Shown: positions 32,234 through 41,532, numbered from the stretch's first letter. The stretch: DNA of 64,000 nt from Streptomyces sp. NBC_01451 (GCF_036227485.1 NZ_CP109479.1:9300001-9364000), one strand, 5' to 3'. The notes: generated from the letters alone by a model not told the origin. Numbers and translations: made by a program.

Positions 32234-32660
32234 ATGGCGTTGGCGAAGAGTGATGAGCGGGGCACGACCGAGCGGGCGCCCACCCTGCTCGGGCTGCTGC
32301 AGCAGCGCCAGGTCCGGACGGGCCCCGAACTCGCCGACCGGCTCGGGGTCAGTCCGCGCACGGTACGGCGTGATGCCGAACAACTGCGGACCTCGGCTGT
32401 CCGGTGCATGCCGGCCAAGGTGTCGGCGGTGGCTGCCGACTCGGTCCGGGGCAGAACCCTCCGCCTCTGTTGCTCGACGACCAGGAGGCGATCGCCACCA
32501 CCGTCTCCCTGCTCTCCGGCGCGGGAGACGCCGTCGCGGTCACGGCCGGGCTGCTCCCGCTGAGGTCGACGGCGGCCACGCGCGCGCCGCGGGCCGTGAG
32601 TCCGAGTACCACTTCCCGCCCGGTCCTGCTGCCGCCTCCCGGTGTGGCGAAACCTTCTCC
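32234..32660 (+). pseudogene. Frameshifted, truncated YafY/WYL-family regulator
   Basis: The N-terminal DeoR/HTH_11-type domain is clear: APTLLGLLQQRQVRTGPELA, DRLGVSPRTVRRDAEQLR. The continuation is in another frame from about 32400: GVGGGCRLGPGQNPPPLLLD, DQEAIATTVSLLSG, which matches the stretch after the wing in YafY-type proteins. After roughly 32560 the similarity stops, so the WYL domain is missing altogether. One frameshift and a truncation make this a pseudogene. It was probably the divergent regulator of the DinB-VOC pair. Confidence 0.65.
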
Positions 32661-32712
32661 GCGATCCGCAGGCCGGTCCGCCTTCAGTGTCGGTCGTGGA
32701 GGCGGATCGGTC

Positions 32713-33633
32713 TCACAGTGCGGCCTTGAGGGCTCGTGCCTGTCGGCGCCAGAAGTCCTGGGAGACCTCGGTCTTGGCGAACACCCCGTCGAAGCCGTGG
32801 AAGGCGCCGGGGACGGTGTGGAGTTCGCAGTGGACGCCGCTGTCGTTCAGTCGGCGCGCGTATGTGACGTCTTCGTCGTGAAAGAGGTCGAGGGTGCCGA
32901 CGCCGATCCAGGCCGGTGGCAGGCCGGTGAGGTCCTCGCGGCGGGCCGCGGCGGCGTACGGGGAGACGTCGGGGCCCGCGACGGTGTCGCCGAGGTAGGA
33001 CGACCAGCCGTACCGGTTGCTCTTGGGCGTCCAGACGCGCACCTTGAGTCTGTCCAGGTCGGTTCTCGTCGTCGTGCGGTCGTCCAGCATGGGGTAGACC
33101 AGCAGCTGGAACACCGGGCGGATCTCGGCCCGGTCGTGGGCGAGCAGCGCGAGGGCCGCGGCGATGCCGCCGCCGGCGCTGGCACCGCCGATGGCGATGC
33201 GGTCGACGTCGATGTGCAGGTCGCCCGCGCGCTCGGCCAGGCCGCGCAGCCCGGCGTAGGCGTCCTCGACCGCGGCGGGCGCGGGATGGTCAGGGCCCAG
33301 TCGGTAGCGGACCGCGGCGACGGTGATGCCGAGCTCGCGGACGAAGGCGATGTTCGTCCTGTCGTCCTGCTCGGGCGCGCCGAAGATCAGCCCGCCTCCG
33401 TGGATCCAGAGCAGCGCCGGAGCCGCTGTCTTCAGGCCGGTCGGCTGGAAGACACGCAGCGAGACCGACGGTGCGCCCTTCGGCCCGGGCACGACGATCT
33501 CCTGGACCGTGACGTCCGGCCCTGGATCGGTCGAGCGCATCCGCACGTTCCGCAGGATGCGCGAGGACAGACGTCCGAAGGACACGTTGGGGATGAAGCG
33601 ACCTCGTCTGAGGTCGGGGTGGAAGGCACTCAT
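32713..33633 (-). CDS. HSL-family alpha/beta hydrolase (esterase)
   Basis: Carboxylesterase of the hormone-sensitive-lipase-like family, 306 residues. The oxyanion-hole motif HGGG is at 79-82, the nucleophile elbow IGGASAGGG places Ser152, the aspartate is Asp249 in GTLDLFHDED, and the histidine is His279 in PGAFHGFD. The set is complete and spaced as usual. No signal peptide, so it is cytoplasmic. A TetR-family gene lies 104 bp upstream in the same orientation and may regulate it. Substrate is unknown, probably short-chain esters. Confidence 0.92.
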   Translation of the reverse strand: MSAFHPDLRRGRFIPNVSFGRLSSRILRNVRMRSTDPGPDVTVQEIVVPGPKGAPSVSLRVFQPTGLKTAAPALLWIHGGGLIFGAPEQDDRTNIAFVRELGITVAAVRYRLGPDHPAPAAVEDAYAGLRGLAERAGDLHIDVDRIAIGGASAGGGIAAALALLAHDRAEIRPVFQLLVYPMLDDRTTTRTDLDRLKVRVWTPKSNRYGWSSYLGDTVAGPDVSPYAAAARREDLTGLPPAWIGVGTLDLFHDEDVTYARRLNDSGVHCELHTVPGAFHGFDGVFAKTEVSQDFWRRQARALKAAL

Positions 33634-33737
33634 CGGGTCCTCGTTCCTTCCCCTCGTCGAGGGTGATCGTGGGTGGTCGCGGATATACGGGATCGACCAG
33701 CCAACAGGCGGGTGGCCGGTGTCGAGGGTGGTGACGG

Positions 33738-34355
33738 CTACCAGGCCGGTGCGACGGCGCCGATGGGCAGGCCGGCGCGCACCTGGGTGAGGCTCTCGCG
33801 GATCAGATCGGGCAGCGCGACATCGCCGTCACCGGTTGCCCATGTCTCGACGGCCGTCCGCAGCGCGGTGGACACCACAGCTGCCATCAGACGCGGAGCC
33901 ATGTCGTGGTCCGCGTCGGTGCCGGTGCGCTCGGCGACGAATTCCGTGAGCTGCAGATGGACGTGCTCGAAGGTGACGAGGTGTTGCGCGCGCATCGCCG
34001 GGGCGTCCTCGACCGCGCGCATCAAGGCCACGATGTCGTCGCGCCGGCCGATGAACGCTGTCACGAAGGACGGGAGCACCTGCGTCAGGGAATCCCACAA
34101 CGGCTCTCCCGCAGGCCTTGCCCGCAGGGCGGCGACGACGGAAGCACCACACGACACCAGTCCGTCGAGGATCGCCTCCTCGCGGCCGGCGAAGTAGTTG
34201 CGAAACGTTCGAGGCGAGACATCCGCCGCCTCGGCGATCGCGTCCGGGGTCGCCGCATCCAGACCCCGCTCGACCATCAAGGACCACGCCGCATGGCTCA
34301 GAGCGGCACGTGTCGCCAGTTTCTTGCGTTCCCGCAGGCCCATCCTGAGCGTCAT
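33738..34355 (-). CDS. TetR-family transcriptional regulator
   Basis: TetR-type repressor of about 205 residues. The N-terminal HTH is GLRERKKLATRAALSHAAWS, then ATPDAIAEAADVSPRTFRNYF with the typical FAGREEAILDGL after it. The C-terminal ligand domain is not specific. Several starts are possible (ATG 34367, 34355, 34343); none has a strong ribosome binding site, and 34355 was taken because the domain begins a few residues later. Upstream, TGGCAAG occurs twice about 17 bp apart (34386-34410), a possible operator. The esterase downstream is its likely partner. Confidence 0.88.
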   Translation of the reverse strand: MTLRMGLRERKKLATRAALSHAAWSLMVERGLDAATPDAIAEAADVSPRTFRNYFAGREEAILDGLVSCGASVVAALRARPAGEPLWDSLTQVLPSFVTAFIGRRDDIVALMRAVEDAPAMRAQHLVTFEHVHLQLTEFVAERTGTDADHDMAPRLMAAVVSTALRTAVETWATGDGDVALPDLIRESLTQVRAGLPIGAVAPAW

Positions 34356-34668
34356 GCCGGCAACCATCCAAGGTGTTTTCCGCTTTGGCAAGGTTTCCAT
34401 CCTGGCAAGATTCTGCGAGAGGGCTGCCTCGCCCCGCCCCGGCCTCTGTGCGACGGGTTCTGCCGCACAGCCGCGTGCTGCGGTGCGGGGAAGCCGGCGA
34501 CCGGAGGCGGCGGCGCGAGGCATGTCGCCTTGCTGCCCGCCGGACGGTATGTCGAACAGCTGCCCTCGACTCCGGCGGCCGATGAGCCGCTCCGGAGCCG
34601 GTGAAAGGGTCCGGCGTATTTCGGAACTGTCACGGGTCTTGTCACCGGTGCGAGCGTCGTGTCAGTGT

Positions 34669-34696
34669 CCGGCCATGGTTACGTAACCATGGCCGG
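34669..34696. promoter_or_regulatory. 28-bp perfect palindrome, candidate LacI-family operator
   Basis: The half-site CCGGCCATGGTTAC is followed directly by its exact reverse complement, giving 28 bp of perfect symmetry centred on CG between 34682 and 34683. It lies 105 bp before the GH5 glycosidase start. LacI-type operators are palindromes with a central CG, and a LacI-family gene follows the glycosidase, so this is a good candidate for its binding site. Confidence 0.65.
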
Positions 34697-34800
34697 TTTA
34701 CACGGGTCCGGGCTTGTCTTCGGACCCTGGTTCATCACTGCTTCGGATCAGGTGACGAACCCGCACTCCGCCCTACGCGATTCCCGTCACTGGAGACGAC

Positions 34801-36285
34801 ATGACCAAGACCCCGACGAGGTCTAGAAGACTGGCCAGTGTGCTCATGGCCGGCTTCGGCGCGACACTCATCTTCCTGACCGCCCCGGCCCCCGCCCTCG
34901 CCCTGTCGCCCGTCGAGGCGTCAGCCGCCTCGCACGCGTCGGCGAAGCCCGCGTCGAAGGGCGCCACCAGTGACTTCCGTGGGGTGAACTGGGCGGACCC
35001 GAGGGACAACTACGCCAGTGACGCCGTGGTGCCGAGCGGGCTGTCGGTGACCGACGACTACCGCACCGTGTACCGCACCACGGGGCACATGGTGCGCGGC
35101 TTCAAGAAGAACCTGGGCGCCAACACGCTGCGCCTGCCGATCAACCCGGCGACCGTGGGCACCACTTGGTGGAAGTCGTACCGCGCGACGATCGACGCGG
35201 CCACGGCCTACGGCGACAAGGTCATCGTCAGTTACTGGGAGGCCAACACCAGCAAGGACGGCCTGGTCGACGACACGGCCGCCTGGAAAAAGATGTGGAA
35301 CACCGTGGTGCGGGAGTACAAGCACAACCCGCGGGTCTACTTCGAGCCGATGAACGAGCCGCACGGCTACACCCTGGACCAGTGGGTGGGCGTCACCAGC
35401 GGCTGGCTGGCCCAGCACAAGGACGTCCCGCGCGGCCGTGTCGTGATCAGCGGTACCGGCTACAACGACAACGTCACCGGTGTCGGCGCGGCGCGTGAGC
35501 TGCGGGGAACCCTGCTGTCGCTGCACTTCTACGGGTTCTGGGCCAGCCACACCCAGCAGGCGGACTGGGTCGCCGACCTCGAAGCCCGGATCGGGAAGTA
35601 CGCCGGCCGGACCATCATCGACGAGGCCGGCTCCCCGATGACCACCGGTCTGAACTACGGCGCGTGGGACGGCAACATCTACACGTCGTATCTCGCGGCC
35701 GTCACCAACACCGCCCGCAGCAAGGGCATGGGCCTGGTGTACTGGCCGGGGCTGAGGTTCGGCGACGCCTACTCGATCGAGTCGCTGGACTCCGACGGCA
35801 ACCTGGTGGACAACAACGCAAGCGGAGTCGCGCAGCTGCGCTGGGGCTACGGCTTCGGCAAGACCCCGCCCGTCAACGACCTGCCGCCCGCCCCGCCCGG
35901 CGAGGTCCTGCGCGGAGTGGGCTCCGGCCGCTGCGTCGACGTGCCCGGCTTCAGCACGACCAACGGCACCCAGCTCGACCTCTGGGACTGCAACGACGGC
36001 GGCAACCAGTCCTGGAACTGGGACGCGGACAAGCAGCTCACCGTCTACGGCAACAAGTGCATGACGGTGGGGGGCACCGGAGCCACAGCGGGTGACCCCG
36101 TGGTGATCACCGACTGCACCGGCGCCGCGGCGCAGCAGTGGAACCTCAACGCGGACCTCAGCGTGACCAGCGTCGCGAACCCGGCGCTCTGCCTGGACGC
36201 AGCCGGAGCGGGTACCGGCAACGGCACGTCGGTCGATGTCTGGTACTGCAACGGAAGCAGCAACCAGCAGTGGGCCAGGAGCTGA
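34801..36285 (+). CDS. Secreted GH5-type glycoside hydrolase with C-terminal ricin-B (CBM13-like) domain
   Basis: Exported beta-glycanase of 494 residues. The signal peptide (LASVLMAGFGATLIFLTAPA) ends near ALA. The catalytic module (~55-350) is a GH5-like (beta/alpha)8 barrel: NTLRLPINPAT, the acid/base Glu186 in FEPMNEPHG, SLHFYGFWASH, and the nucleophile Glu275 in IIDEAGSP. After a proline linker, residues ~365-494 form a ricin B-type lectin domain with repeated CVDVPG, LDLWDCND and QQWNLN/QQWARS (QxW) motifs. It probably acts on plant or fungal polysaccharide; the exact substrate cannot be told. The adjacent LacI gene and upstream palindrome suggest sugar-responsive control. A 23-bp stem terminator follows. 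Confidence 0.9.
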   Translation: MTKTPTRSRRLASVLMAGFGATLIFLTAPAPALALSPVEASAASHASAKPASKGATSDFRGVNWADPRDNYASDAVVPSGLSVTDDYRTVYRTTGHMVRGFKKNLGANTLRLPINPATVGTTWWKSYRATIDAATAYGDKVIVSYWEANTSKDGLVDDTAAWKKMWNTVVREYKHNPRVYFEPMNEPHGYTLDQWVGVTSGWLAQHKDVPRGRVVISGTGYNDNVTGVGAARELRGTLLSLHFYGFWASHTQQADWVADLEARIGKYAGRTIIDEAGSPMTTGLNYGAWDGNIYTSYLAAVTNTARSKGMGLVYWPGLRFGDAYSIESLDSDGNLVDNNASGVAQLRWGYGFGKTPPVNDLPPAPPGEVLRGVGSGRCVDVPGFSTTNGTQLDLWDCNDGGNQSWNWDADKQLTVYGNKCMTVGGTGATAGDPVVITDCTGAAAQQWNLNADLSVTSVANPALCLDAAGAGTGNGTSVDVWYCNGSSNQQWARS

Positions 36286-36315
36286 TGCCCGCACCTGTTC
36301 CCCGCGACCACTGAT

Positions 36316-36365
36316 CCAAGCCGTACGGGCCCGCCGAGTACCCTCGGCGGGCCCGTACGGCTTGG
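36316..36365. terminator. Strong bidirectional terminator
   Basis: A perfect 23-bp stem (36316-36338 with 36343-36365) and 4-nt loop, lying between the convergent GH5 and LacI genes. The left arm starts CCAAGCCGTACGGGCC. Confidence 0.93.
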
Positions 36366-36388
36366 CGCCGCCGCGTTTCGCCTGCCGG

Positions 36389-37423
36389 TCAGGGCGGTGG
36401 CGCTCCGGTGCTCGCTCGGACCACCAGCCGGGTCGGGACCAAGGTCTTGTCGATCGTGTCGGGCCCGGTACGGCCGATCTTGCTCAGCAGCTTCTGAAAG
36501 CTGAGCCGGCCGACCGCGGCGAAGTCCTGTCGGACGGTGGTCAGCGGTGGCCAGAAGGCATGGGTCTCCTCCATGTCGTCGAAGCCCACCACGCTGACGT
36601 CGTCGGGAATCCGCCGGCCGAGCTCGTGCAGGGCACGCAGGACACCGAGCGCCATATGGTCGTTCGCGGCGAAGATCGCCGTGACCTCCGGTCTTCGGCC
36701 GAGCGCCAGCCCGTGCTGGTATCCGGATCGGGTGGTCCAGTCGCCGTACAGCACCGGGGGCGGGACGATGCCGGCCTGCTTCAGGGTGTGCCGCCAGGAC
36801 TCGACCCGATGGGCTGCGGAGTACGAGGTCGGGGGGCCGGCGATGTGCCACACCTGCCGGTGGCCGAGGTCCAGCAGGTGCTCCGTCGCCTGACGGGCGC
36901 CCTGTGCCTGATCGGTGTCCACCACGGTGTACCCGGGGCCGGTGTCGGAGTCGACAACCACCATCGGGACCCCTGGCGGGAGGCTGAACTCCGCGTTGTC
37001 CAGGAGATGGGCCTCGAAGACGAGGATCACTCCGTCGACGTTCGCCTCGCTGAGCCGGTCGTAGGCGCCGGAGACTCTCCCCATGGTCGGGTCCGGCACG
37101 GGGATGAGGGTGACGGCGTACTTGGCGCGTGCGGCCTCCCCGGTGATGGCGTCGAGGGTACGCGTGTTTCCGAACGTCCTGAGCGTGAAGGTGATGACAC
37201 CGATCGTGTTGAACCGCCCGCTCTTGAGCGCGCGTGCGGCTCCGTTCGGCCGGTAGCCCAGTGCCTGCATCGACTCGACGACCCGCTGCCTGGTCGCCGG
37301 GTCGACGTTGGTGTGACCGTTGGACACGCGCGAAACCGTCTGCGGCGCGACACCGGCGTGCCGGGCGACATCCGCCATCGACGGCCGGGGCCGTCCGGGC
37401 ATGTGCTTGTCCCCAGTCGCCAT
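36389..37423 (-). CDS. LacI-family transcriptional regulator
   Basis: LacI/GalR-type repressor of 344 residues. The N-terminal HTH and hinge are MADVARHAGVAPQTVSRVSN and VVESMQALGYRPNGAARALK. The periplasmic-binding-protein-like core shows IGVITFTLRTFGNTRTLDAI, ANVDGVILVFEAHL, TAIFAANDHMALGVLRAL and DDVSVVGFDDMEE, all as expected. It converges on the GH5 glycosidase and is the likely regulator of that gene through the palindrome at 34669. The ligand is probably a sugar released by the enzyme. Confidence 0.93.
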   Translation of the reverse strand: MATGDKHMPGRPRPSMADVARHAGVAPQTVSRVSNGHTNVDPATRQRVVESMQALGYRPNGAARALKSGRFNTIGVITFTLRTFGNTRTLDAITGEAARAKYAVTLIPVPDPTMGRVSGAYDRLSEANVDGVILVFEAHLLDNAEFSLPPGVPMVVVDSDTGPGYTVVDTDQAQGARQATEHLLDLGHRQVWHIAGPPTSYSAAHRVESWRHTLKQAGIVPPPVLYGDWTTRSGYQHGLALGRRPEVTAIFAANDHMALGVLRALHELGRRIPDDVSVVGFDDMEETHAFWPPLTTVRQDFAAVGRLSFQKLLSKIGRTGPDTIDKTLVPTRLVVRASTGAPPP

Positions 37424-37529
37424 GATCCCTTGTTTCCCCTATTTCTCGGGCCCTGACAACAGCCTAGGCCCACTCCCCGGGCGTCCGCGGTGCGAGCGGC
37501 CTTGGCGGTAGTGCTCACGGCGGACGCCG

Positions 37530-37755
37530 GTGGAAGGCATGGTCGCGGCCCGCTGTGCCGGGATGGTCCTCGAATCCCGGGGCACGCCCCTGAAGGACGT
37601 GTACGACGCCCGTACGGTGATCGAGGCTCCGTGCGCCGGCCTGCCGGCCGAGCGTCGCACCGACGAGGGGCCTGGAGTGGCCGCACGCCGCCGTGGCGGA
37701 GGACTGCCTGTTGCGGAGCAGGTCCATGACCACCGTCCTGGACCTGCTCGGCTGA
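37530..37755 (+). pseudogene. Remnant of a GntR/FadR (FCD) regulator
   Basis: Reads CAGMVLESRGTPLKDVYDAR followed by TVIEAPCAGLPAERRTDEG, the start of an FCD ligand-binding domain as in FadR-type regulators; compare the intact protein at 40729, which has YAGLILEYRGATHGDIHRAA at the same place. Further on, in another frame, RSMTTVLDLLG* resembles the end of such proteins. The DNA-binding domain and most of the FCD domain are missing. Confidence 0.6.
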
Positions 37756-37780
37756 ACCGGCCCCGGCCCGCGGTTGCCTG

Positions 37781-40219
37781 TCAGGAGCCGAGGGTGCGGG
37801 CGTAAAGCATGCGGCTGACCGTGTCCGAGCGTTCCAGAAGCGTGGCGCGGACGACGGGAGCGGCCTCCTCGGACGCCTTCTGGGCCCTGTCGACGTACGT
37901 GTGGTCGATGGCGTGCGGAGGAAAGAGGTGACTGGTGAAGGTCATCGCGGGGATCAGTCCACCCCGGTGGAGCCGGGCGATGGAGTCCAGGTATTCCTGT
38001 GCGTAGGGTGCCAGCAGGCTGTCCTGGCCGGGACGCCAGAAGGCCGTTGCCACATGGCGGACCAGGCTGACGGGGACGGCCCGGTCCACGGCCAGTCGCT
38101 GCCAGACCTCCGCTTTCGCCGCGGGGTCGGGCAGGGCTGCCCGTACGGTCAGGGCGCGGACCCAGGCGTCCGGATCCGGGTCGAGTTCGAGCAGGCGGGC
38201 GGTATCGGACGAGACGTCCCCGCCCAGTTCCGCCTCGCGCACCAGCGCACGCCAGCGCAGATCCACGTCGTCGCCCGACTGTTCGCGGAGCCAGGCCAGG
38301 TCGTCCGCGTCCACCGCGGTACGGGCCAGACCGCGCAGGGCGACCTGACGGCGGCCCGGGTCCGCGGCGAGACATCGGCAGGCCGTCGCCACCGCGGCCG
38401 TCAGACCGGCGCGTTCGGCGGGCGGCGCCCACAGTTCGGCGATGTTCGCGGCGAGGTTCAGATACGGCTCGATGACGGCGTCGGACGTCTCGGCGGCCAG
38501 GACCGAGGTCATGCACCGCCCGGCTTCGGCCGCCGTGGCCTCGCCGGTCGTGAGCATGTCCCACACGGTGGCCGCGGCCACGCCCCGCGAGATGGCCGTG
38601 GGGAGTTCGGCGGCCGCACGCAGCAGCGCGTCCCTGGTCGTGGGGTCGGGCCGGGTCGTGGCGAAGGTCAGGTCGTCGTCATTGACCAGCAGAACGTCCG
38701 CCGTCGGCGGGAGGCCGACGACCGGGGTGCGGGCCTGCGTCACCTCGACCCGCACCAGGGCGCCGCGTTGCAGCGCCTCGCCGTTCCTGTCGTACGCCCC
38801 CACCGCCAGCACCTGCGGACGCGGCGTGCCGACCGCCACCAGGGTGACCGACTCGCCGTCACGCTCCAGCAGGAAGCGGTCGGTGCCCGCCGTCTCCAGC
38901 CAGGCCGTCCGCCAGGTGTCCAGGTCGCGCCCACTTGCCTCGGAGAGAGCGACGATCAGGTCCTGGAGCGTGGTGTTGCCCCATGCGTGGCGGGCGAAGT
39001 AGGCGGCCATGCCGACCCTGAAACGCTCCTCGCCGACGTACGTCATCAGCTGCTGGAGAACCGAGGCACCCTTGGGATAGGTGATGTTGTCGAAGATCGA
39101 CGCGGCCTGGGCGACATCGTGGATGGGCTGGTGGATCGGGTGGGACACGGGGCCCTGGTCGGCCAGGTACGCCGTGAGCTTGTCGCCCACCAGATGACCC
39201 GCCCAGGCGTCGGTGTACCGGGTGGCGCGCTCGGCCGCCCAGTGGCAGGCGAACTCCGCGAACGCCTCGTTGAGCCAGAGGTCGTCCCACCAGCGCATGG
39301 TGACGATGTTGCCGAACCACATGTGCGCCATCTCGTGCAGCAGCACCTTGGCGAACAGCTCGCGCTCGGCGGGCGTCGGCACGGCCCGCCGAAGGAACGC
39401 GTCCGACCAGGTCACGCAGCCGTAGTTCTCCATCGCCCCGCCGAACTCGGGCATGAACACCTGGTCGTACCGGCGCTGCGGGAACGGCATCGCGAAGACC
39501 TCGCCGTAGAAGGCGAGGCCCTGACGGGTGAGGGTGAAGATCTCGTCGGCGTCGCGGTCGAGGACCTCGGCCAGCGAACGGCGGGCGTACAGGCCGAGGT
39601 CGTGCCCGTCGGTCTCGCGGCGGATCTCGTGGAAGGGGCCCGCGTTGACGACGGTGTTGTACACGGACAGGGGCGGGGTGTCCGGGAAGGTCCAGCGGCG
39701 GGCCGAGTCCAGCTCCTCGGTGCGCGCGTCGCCGGAGTTGCTGGTGACGGTCCAGGGGGTCGGGGCCGTGACGGTGAAGGCGTGCGGGGCCTTCAGGTCG
39801 GGCTGGTCGAAGCACGCCCACACGAAGCGGGCCTCGTCCGGTTCGAAACTCATCCACACGTAGACCTCGCCGTCCGCGGGGTCGACCGCCTTGTGCACGC
39901 CCTCGCCCGTGCTCGTGTCGGCCTGGACGCACTCCACACGCAACACGTTGTGCCCGGCCAGGCCGGGAAGGGGGATACGGCCGCCGTCACCGGTGGGGGT
40001 GAGTGCGACACCGTTCAGCGTGGCGCTCAGCACCTGTGCCGCGCAGTCCACGAAGGTCTCCGCGCCCGGCTCACGACAGGTGAACGTCACGGTGGACACG
40101 CACCGGACCTCCGGCCCTTCGGGCAGGCCGGTGAGGTCGATGTCCACGTCGTACCGCTCGACCGCCAGCAGCCCGGCCCGGCGCTCGGCTTCGGAACGGG
40201 TCAGGCTTCGGATCCCCAT
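37781..40219 (-). CDS. pepN: Aminopeptidase N (M1 family zinc metallopeptidase)
   Basis: Zinc aminopeptidase of the M1 family, 812 residues, cytoplasmic. The exopeptidase signature is GGAMENYG, and the zinc site is HEMAH (His295, Glu296, His299) with the third ligand Glu318 in LNEAFAEF, the exact HExxH-x18-E spacing. A short N-terminal beta domain (YDVDIDLTGLPEGPEVRC) and a long C-terminal ERAP1-like helical domain complete the normal architecture. It removes N-terminal residues from peptides and is a housekeeping peptidase in actinobacteria. ATG at 40219 has GGAGG at good distance; an upstream in-frame start at 40240 lacks one. Confidence 0.95.
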   Translation of the reverse strand: MGIRSLTRSEAERRAGLLAVERYDVDIDLTGLPEGPEVRCVSTVTFTCREPGAETFVDCAAQVLSATLNGVALTPTGDGGRIPLPGLAGHNVLRVECVQADTSTGEGVHKAVDPADGEVYVWMSFEPDEARFVWACFDQPDLKAPHAFTVTAPTPWTVTSNSGDARTEELDSARRWTFPDTPPLSVYNTVVNAGPFHEIRRETDGHDLGLYARRSLAEVLDRDADEIFTLTRQGLAFYGEVFAMPFPQRRYDQVFMPEFGGAMENYGCVTWSDAFLRRAVPTPAERELFAKVLLHEMAHMWFGNIVTMRWWDDLWLNEAFAEFACHWAAERATRYTDAWAGHLVGDKLTAYLADQGPVSHPIHQPIHDVAQAASIFDNITYPKGASVLQQLMTYVGEERFRVGMAAYFARHAWGNTTLQDLIVALSEASGRDLDTWRTAWLETAGTDRFLLERDGESVTLVAVGTPRPQVLAVGAYDRNGEALQRGALVRVEVTQARTPVVGLPPTADVLLVNDDDLTFATTRPDPTTRDALLRAAAELPTAISRGVAAATVWDMLTTGEATAAEAGRCMTSVLAAETSDAVIEPYLNLAANIAELWAPPAERAGLTAAVATACRCLAADPGRRQVALRGLARTAVDADDLAWLREQSGDDVDLRWRALVREAELGGDVSSDTARLLELDPDPDAWVRALTVRAALPDPAAKAEVWQRLAVDRAVPVSLVRHVATAFWRPGQDSLLAPYAQEYLDSIARLHRGGLIPAMTFTSHLFPPHAIDHTYVDRAQKASEEAAPVVRATLLERSDTVSRMLYARTLGS

Positions 40220-40283
40220 GTGTCCTCCCTCGGCAGCCAACGGGCGTCAGCGTACGACGGAGATCGCCGATGAACGCAGCCAA

Positions 40284-40567
40284 TTACCAAGGCCGTTGAG
40301 GCGACATGCGGCTGAACGGGGGTTCAGGTGTCGCGCTGCTGCCGCAGGATCGGCTCCCACACCTCAGCGGTGCCCCAGACCGCTTCAGATACAGGTGGGC
40401 AGGGTGCTCCCAGGTGAAGTCGATACCGCCGTGGACCTGGATGTCCTGCTCGGCCGCCCGCACAGGCGTCGAGCGGTACGCCACGGCTCCACCTCCAGCA
40501 GGACATCGGCCAGGAGGTGCTTCACGGCCTGGCACGAGCCGATGGGCCGCCCGAACTGGTCCCGCAC
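40284..40567 (-). pseudogene. Acyl-CoA dehydrogenase remnant
   Basis: Two fragments in different frames give the late part of an acyl-CoA dehydrogenase. The first reads RDQFGRPIGSCQAVKHLLAD then VLLEVE (about 40567-40489), and the second reads AAEQDIQVHGGIDFTWEHPA then HLYLKR (about 40480-40385). These are the conserved substrate-helix and C-terminal motifs of the family. The rest of the gene is missing, and the region after the second fragment is not coding-like. Confidence 0.75.
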
Positions 40568-40620
40568 TCCTCGTACATGCGCTGGTCGCAGTCGAAGATG
40601 CGTTTGCGCTGTTCGGCCAT
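40564..40620 (-). pseudogene. N-terminal fragment resembling an amidohydrolase
   Basis: Begins with ATG at 40620 and reads MAEQRKRIFDCDQRMYEEC before running into the dehydrogenase remnant. FDCD(Q/N)(H)MYE is the start of a family of actinobacterial metal-dependent amidohydrolases (the normal His is Arg here). The junction with dehydrogenase sequence suggests a deletion that joined two neighbouring genes. Confidence 0.45.
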
Positions 40621-40728
40621 GGCCGTGGCCTGCGGACCTCACGGGGCTGCTATTCAGTAGGCCTTCTGGAATTATCCAACTGTTTTCAGGAGGCGAGGGG
40701 TTGGCCCGGAATGATGGAGGACCGCGGG

Positions 40729-41532
40729 TCAGTCGGTGAGTTCGAGGACCGTCTTGGGCCCGCCGGCGTTGACGACGTCGTCGGCGCTGGAGATGTGCCG
40801 CTGCCAGAGCCTCTCGGCCTCGTCCGCTTTCCCGGCCTCGATCAGGCCGACCAGTCGCACGTGCGCGCGATGTCCCTTGAGCGCCTGGGCCTTCTGCGCC
40901 TTGGCATCGGTGGCGCCCACGGCGTACGCGGCGTTCGCCCGGCCGATGATGTTGCGGAGCATGCTGCACAGCAGGATCAGGGTCTGGTTGCCGGTGAGCT
41001 CGATCAGGAGGGCGTGGAAGGCGTCCTGCGCGTCGACCAGGCCGAGCGGATCGTCCAGGGTGGCCTTCTCGGCCGCCACGGCGTCACGCAGCCGGGTGAT
41101 GTCCTCCGAGGTGTGCCTGATGGCGAGCTGCCGGGCACAGGGCGGCTCGATGAGGGCGGCGGCGCGGTGGATGTCCCCGTGTGTGGCGCCGCGGTATTCG
41201 AGGATCAGGCCGGCGTAGCGGGCGGCCACGTCCGAGTCCGGTGCGCTCACCCGGGCGCCGCCGTGGGCGCCGCGGCGCACCGTGATCAGGGACTCCGACT
41301 CCAGCACGCGGAACGCCTCGCGCAGGGTCGGCCGCGAGATGCCGAACTGCTCCATCAGGCCCGACTCCGGCGGCAGCGCGTCGCCGGGGTTGATCTCGCC
41401 CCGGACGATCTGGCGGCGCAGATGCGTGGCGACCAGTTCGGCGGTCTTCGGTACCCGCACCTGGCGTCCGACGCGGCGGGGGGACGGGACGGGCGTGGTC
41501 GCCGCTTCTGCTGCACGGGCTGCCTCGGCCAC
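40729..41532 (-). CDS. GntR-family (FadR/FCD) transcriptional regulator
   Basis: Intact FadR-type regulator of 267 residues. A GntR winged helix at ~25-95 (LVATHLRRQIVRGEINPGDA, LPPESGLMEQFGISRPTLRE, AFRVLESESLITV) is followed by an all-helical FCD effector domain (IHRAAALIEPPCARQLAI, DAQDAFHALLIELTGNQTLI, LLCSML, KAQALKGHRAHVRLVGLIEA). FadR-type members often respond to acyl-CoA or other organic acids and control catabolic genes. Here both sides hold remnants of dehydrogenase, hydratase, amidohydrolase and DUF2889 genes, so the regulator appears to have outlived its operon. Confidence 0.92.
   Translation of the reverse strand: MAEAARAAEAATTPVPSPRRVGRQVRVPKTAELVATHLRRQIVRGEINPGDALPPESGLMEQFGISRPTLREAFRVLESESLITVRRGAHGGARVSAPDSDVAARYAGLILEYRGATHGDIHRAAALIEPPCARQLAIRHTSEDITRLRDAVAAEKATLDDPLGLVDAQDAFHALLIELTGNQTLILLCSMLRNIIGRANAAYAVGATDAKAQKAQALKGHRAHVRLVGLIEAGKADEAERLWQRHISSADDVVNAGGPKTVLELTD

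Noticed and set aside
37901..40273. A 790-codon plus-strand frame opposite aminopeptidase N
   Set aside because: Antisense shadow; the minus strand encodes GAMEN and HExxH-x18-E with normal length and ribosome binding site.
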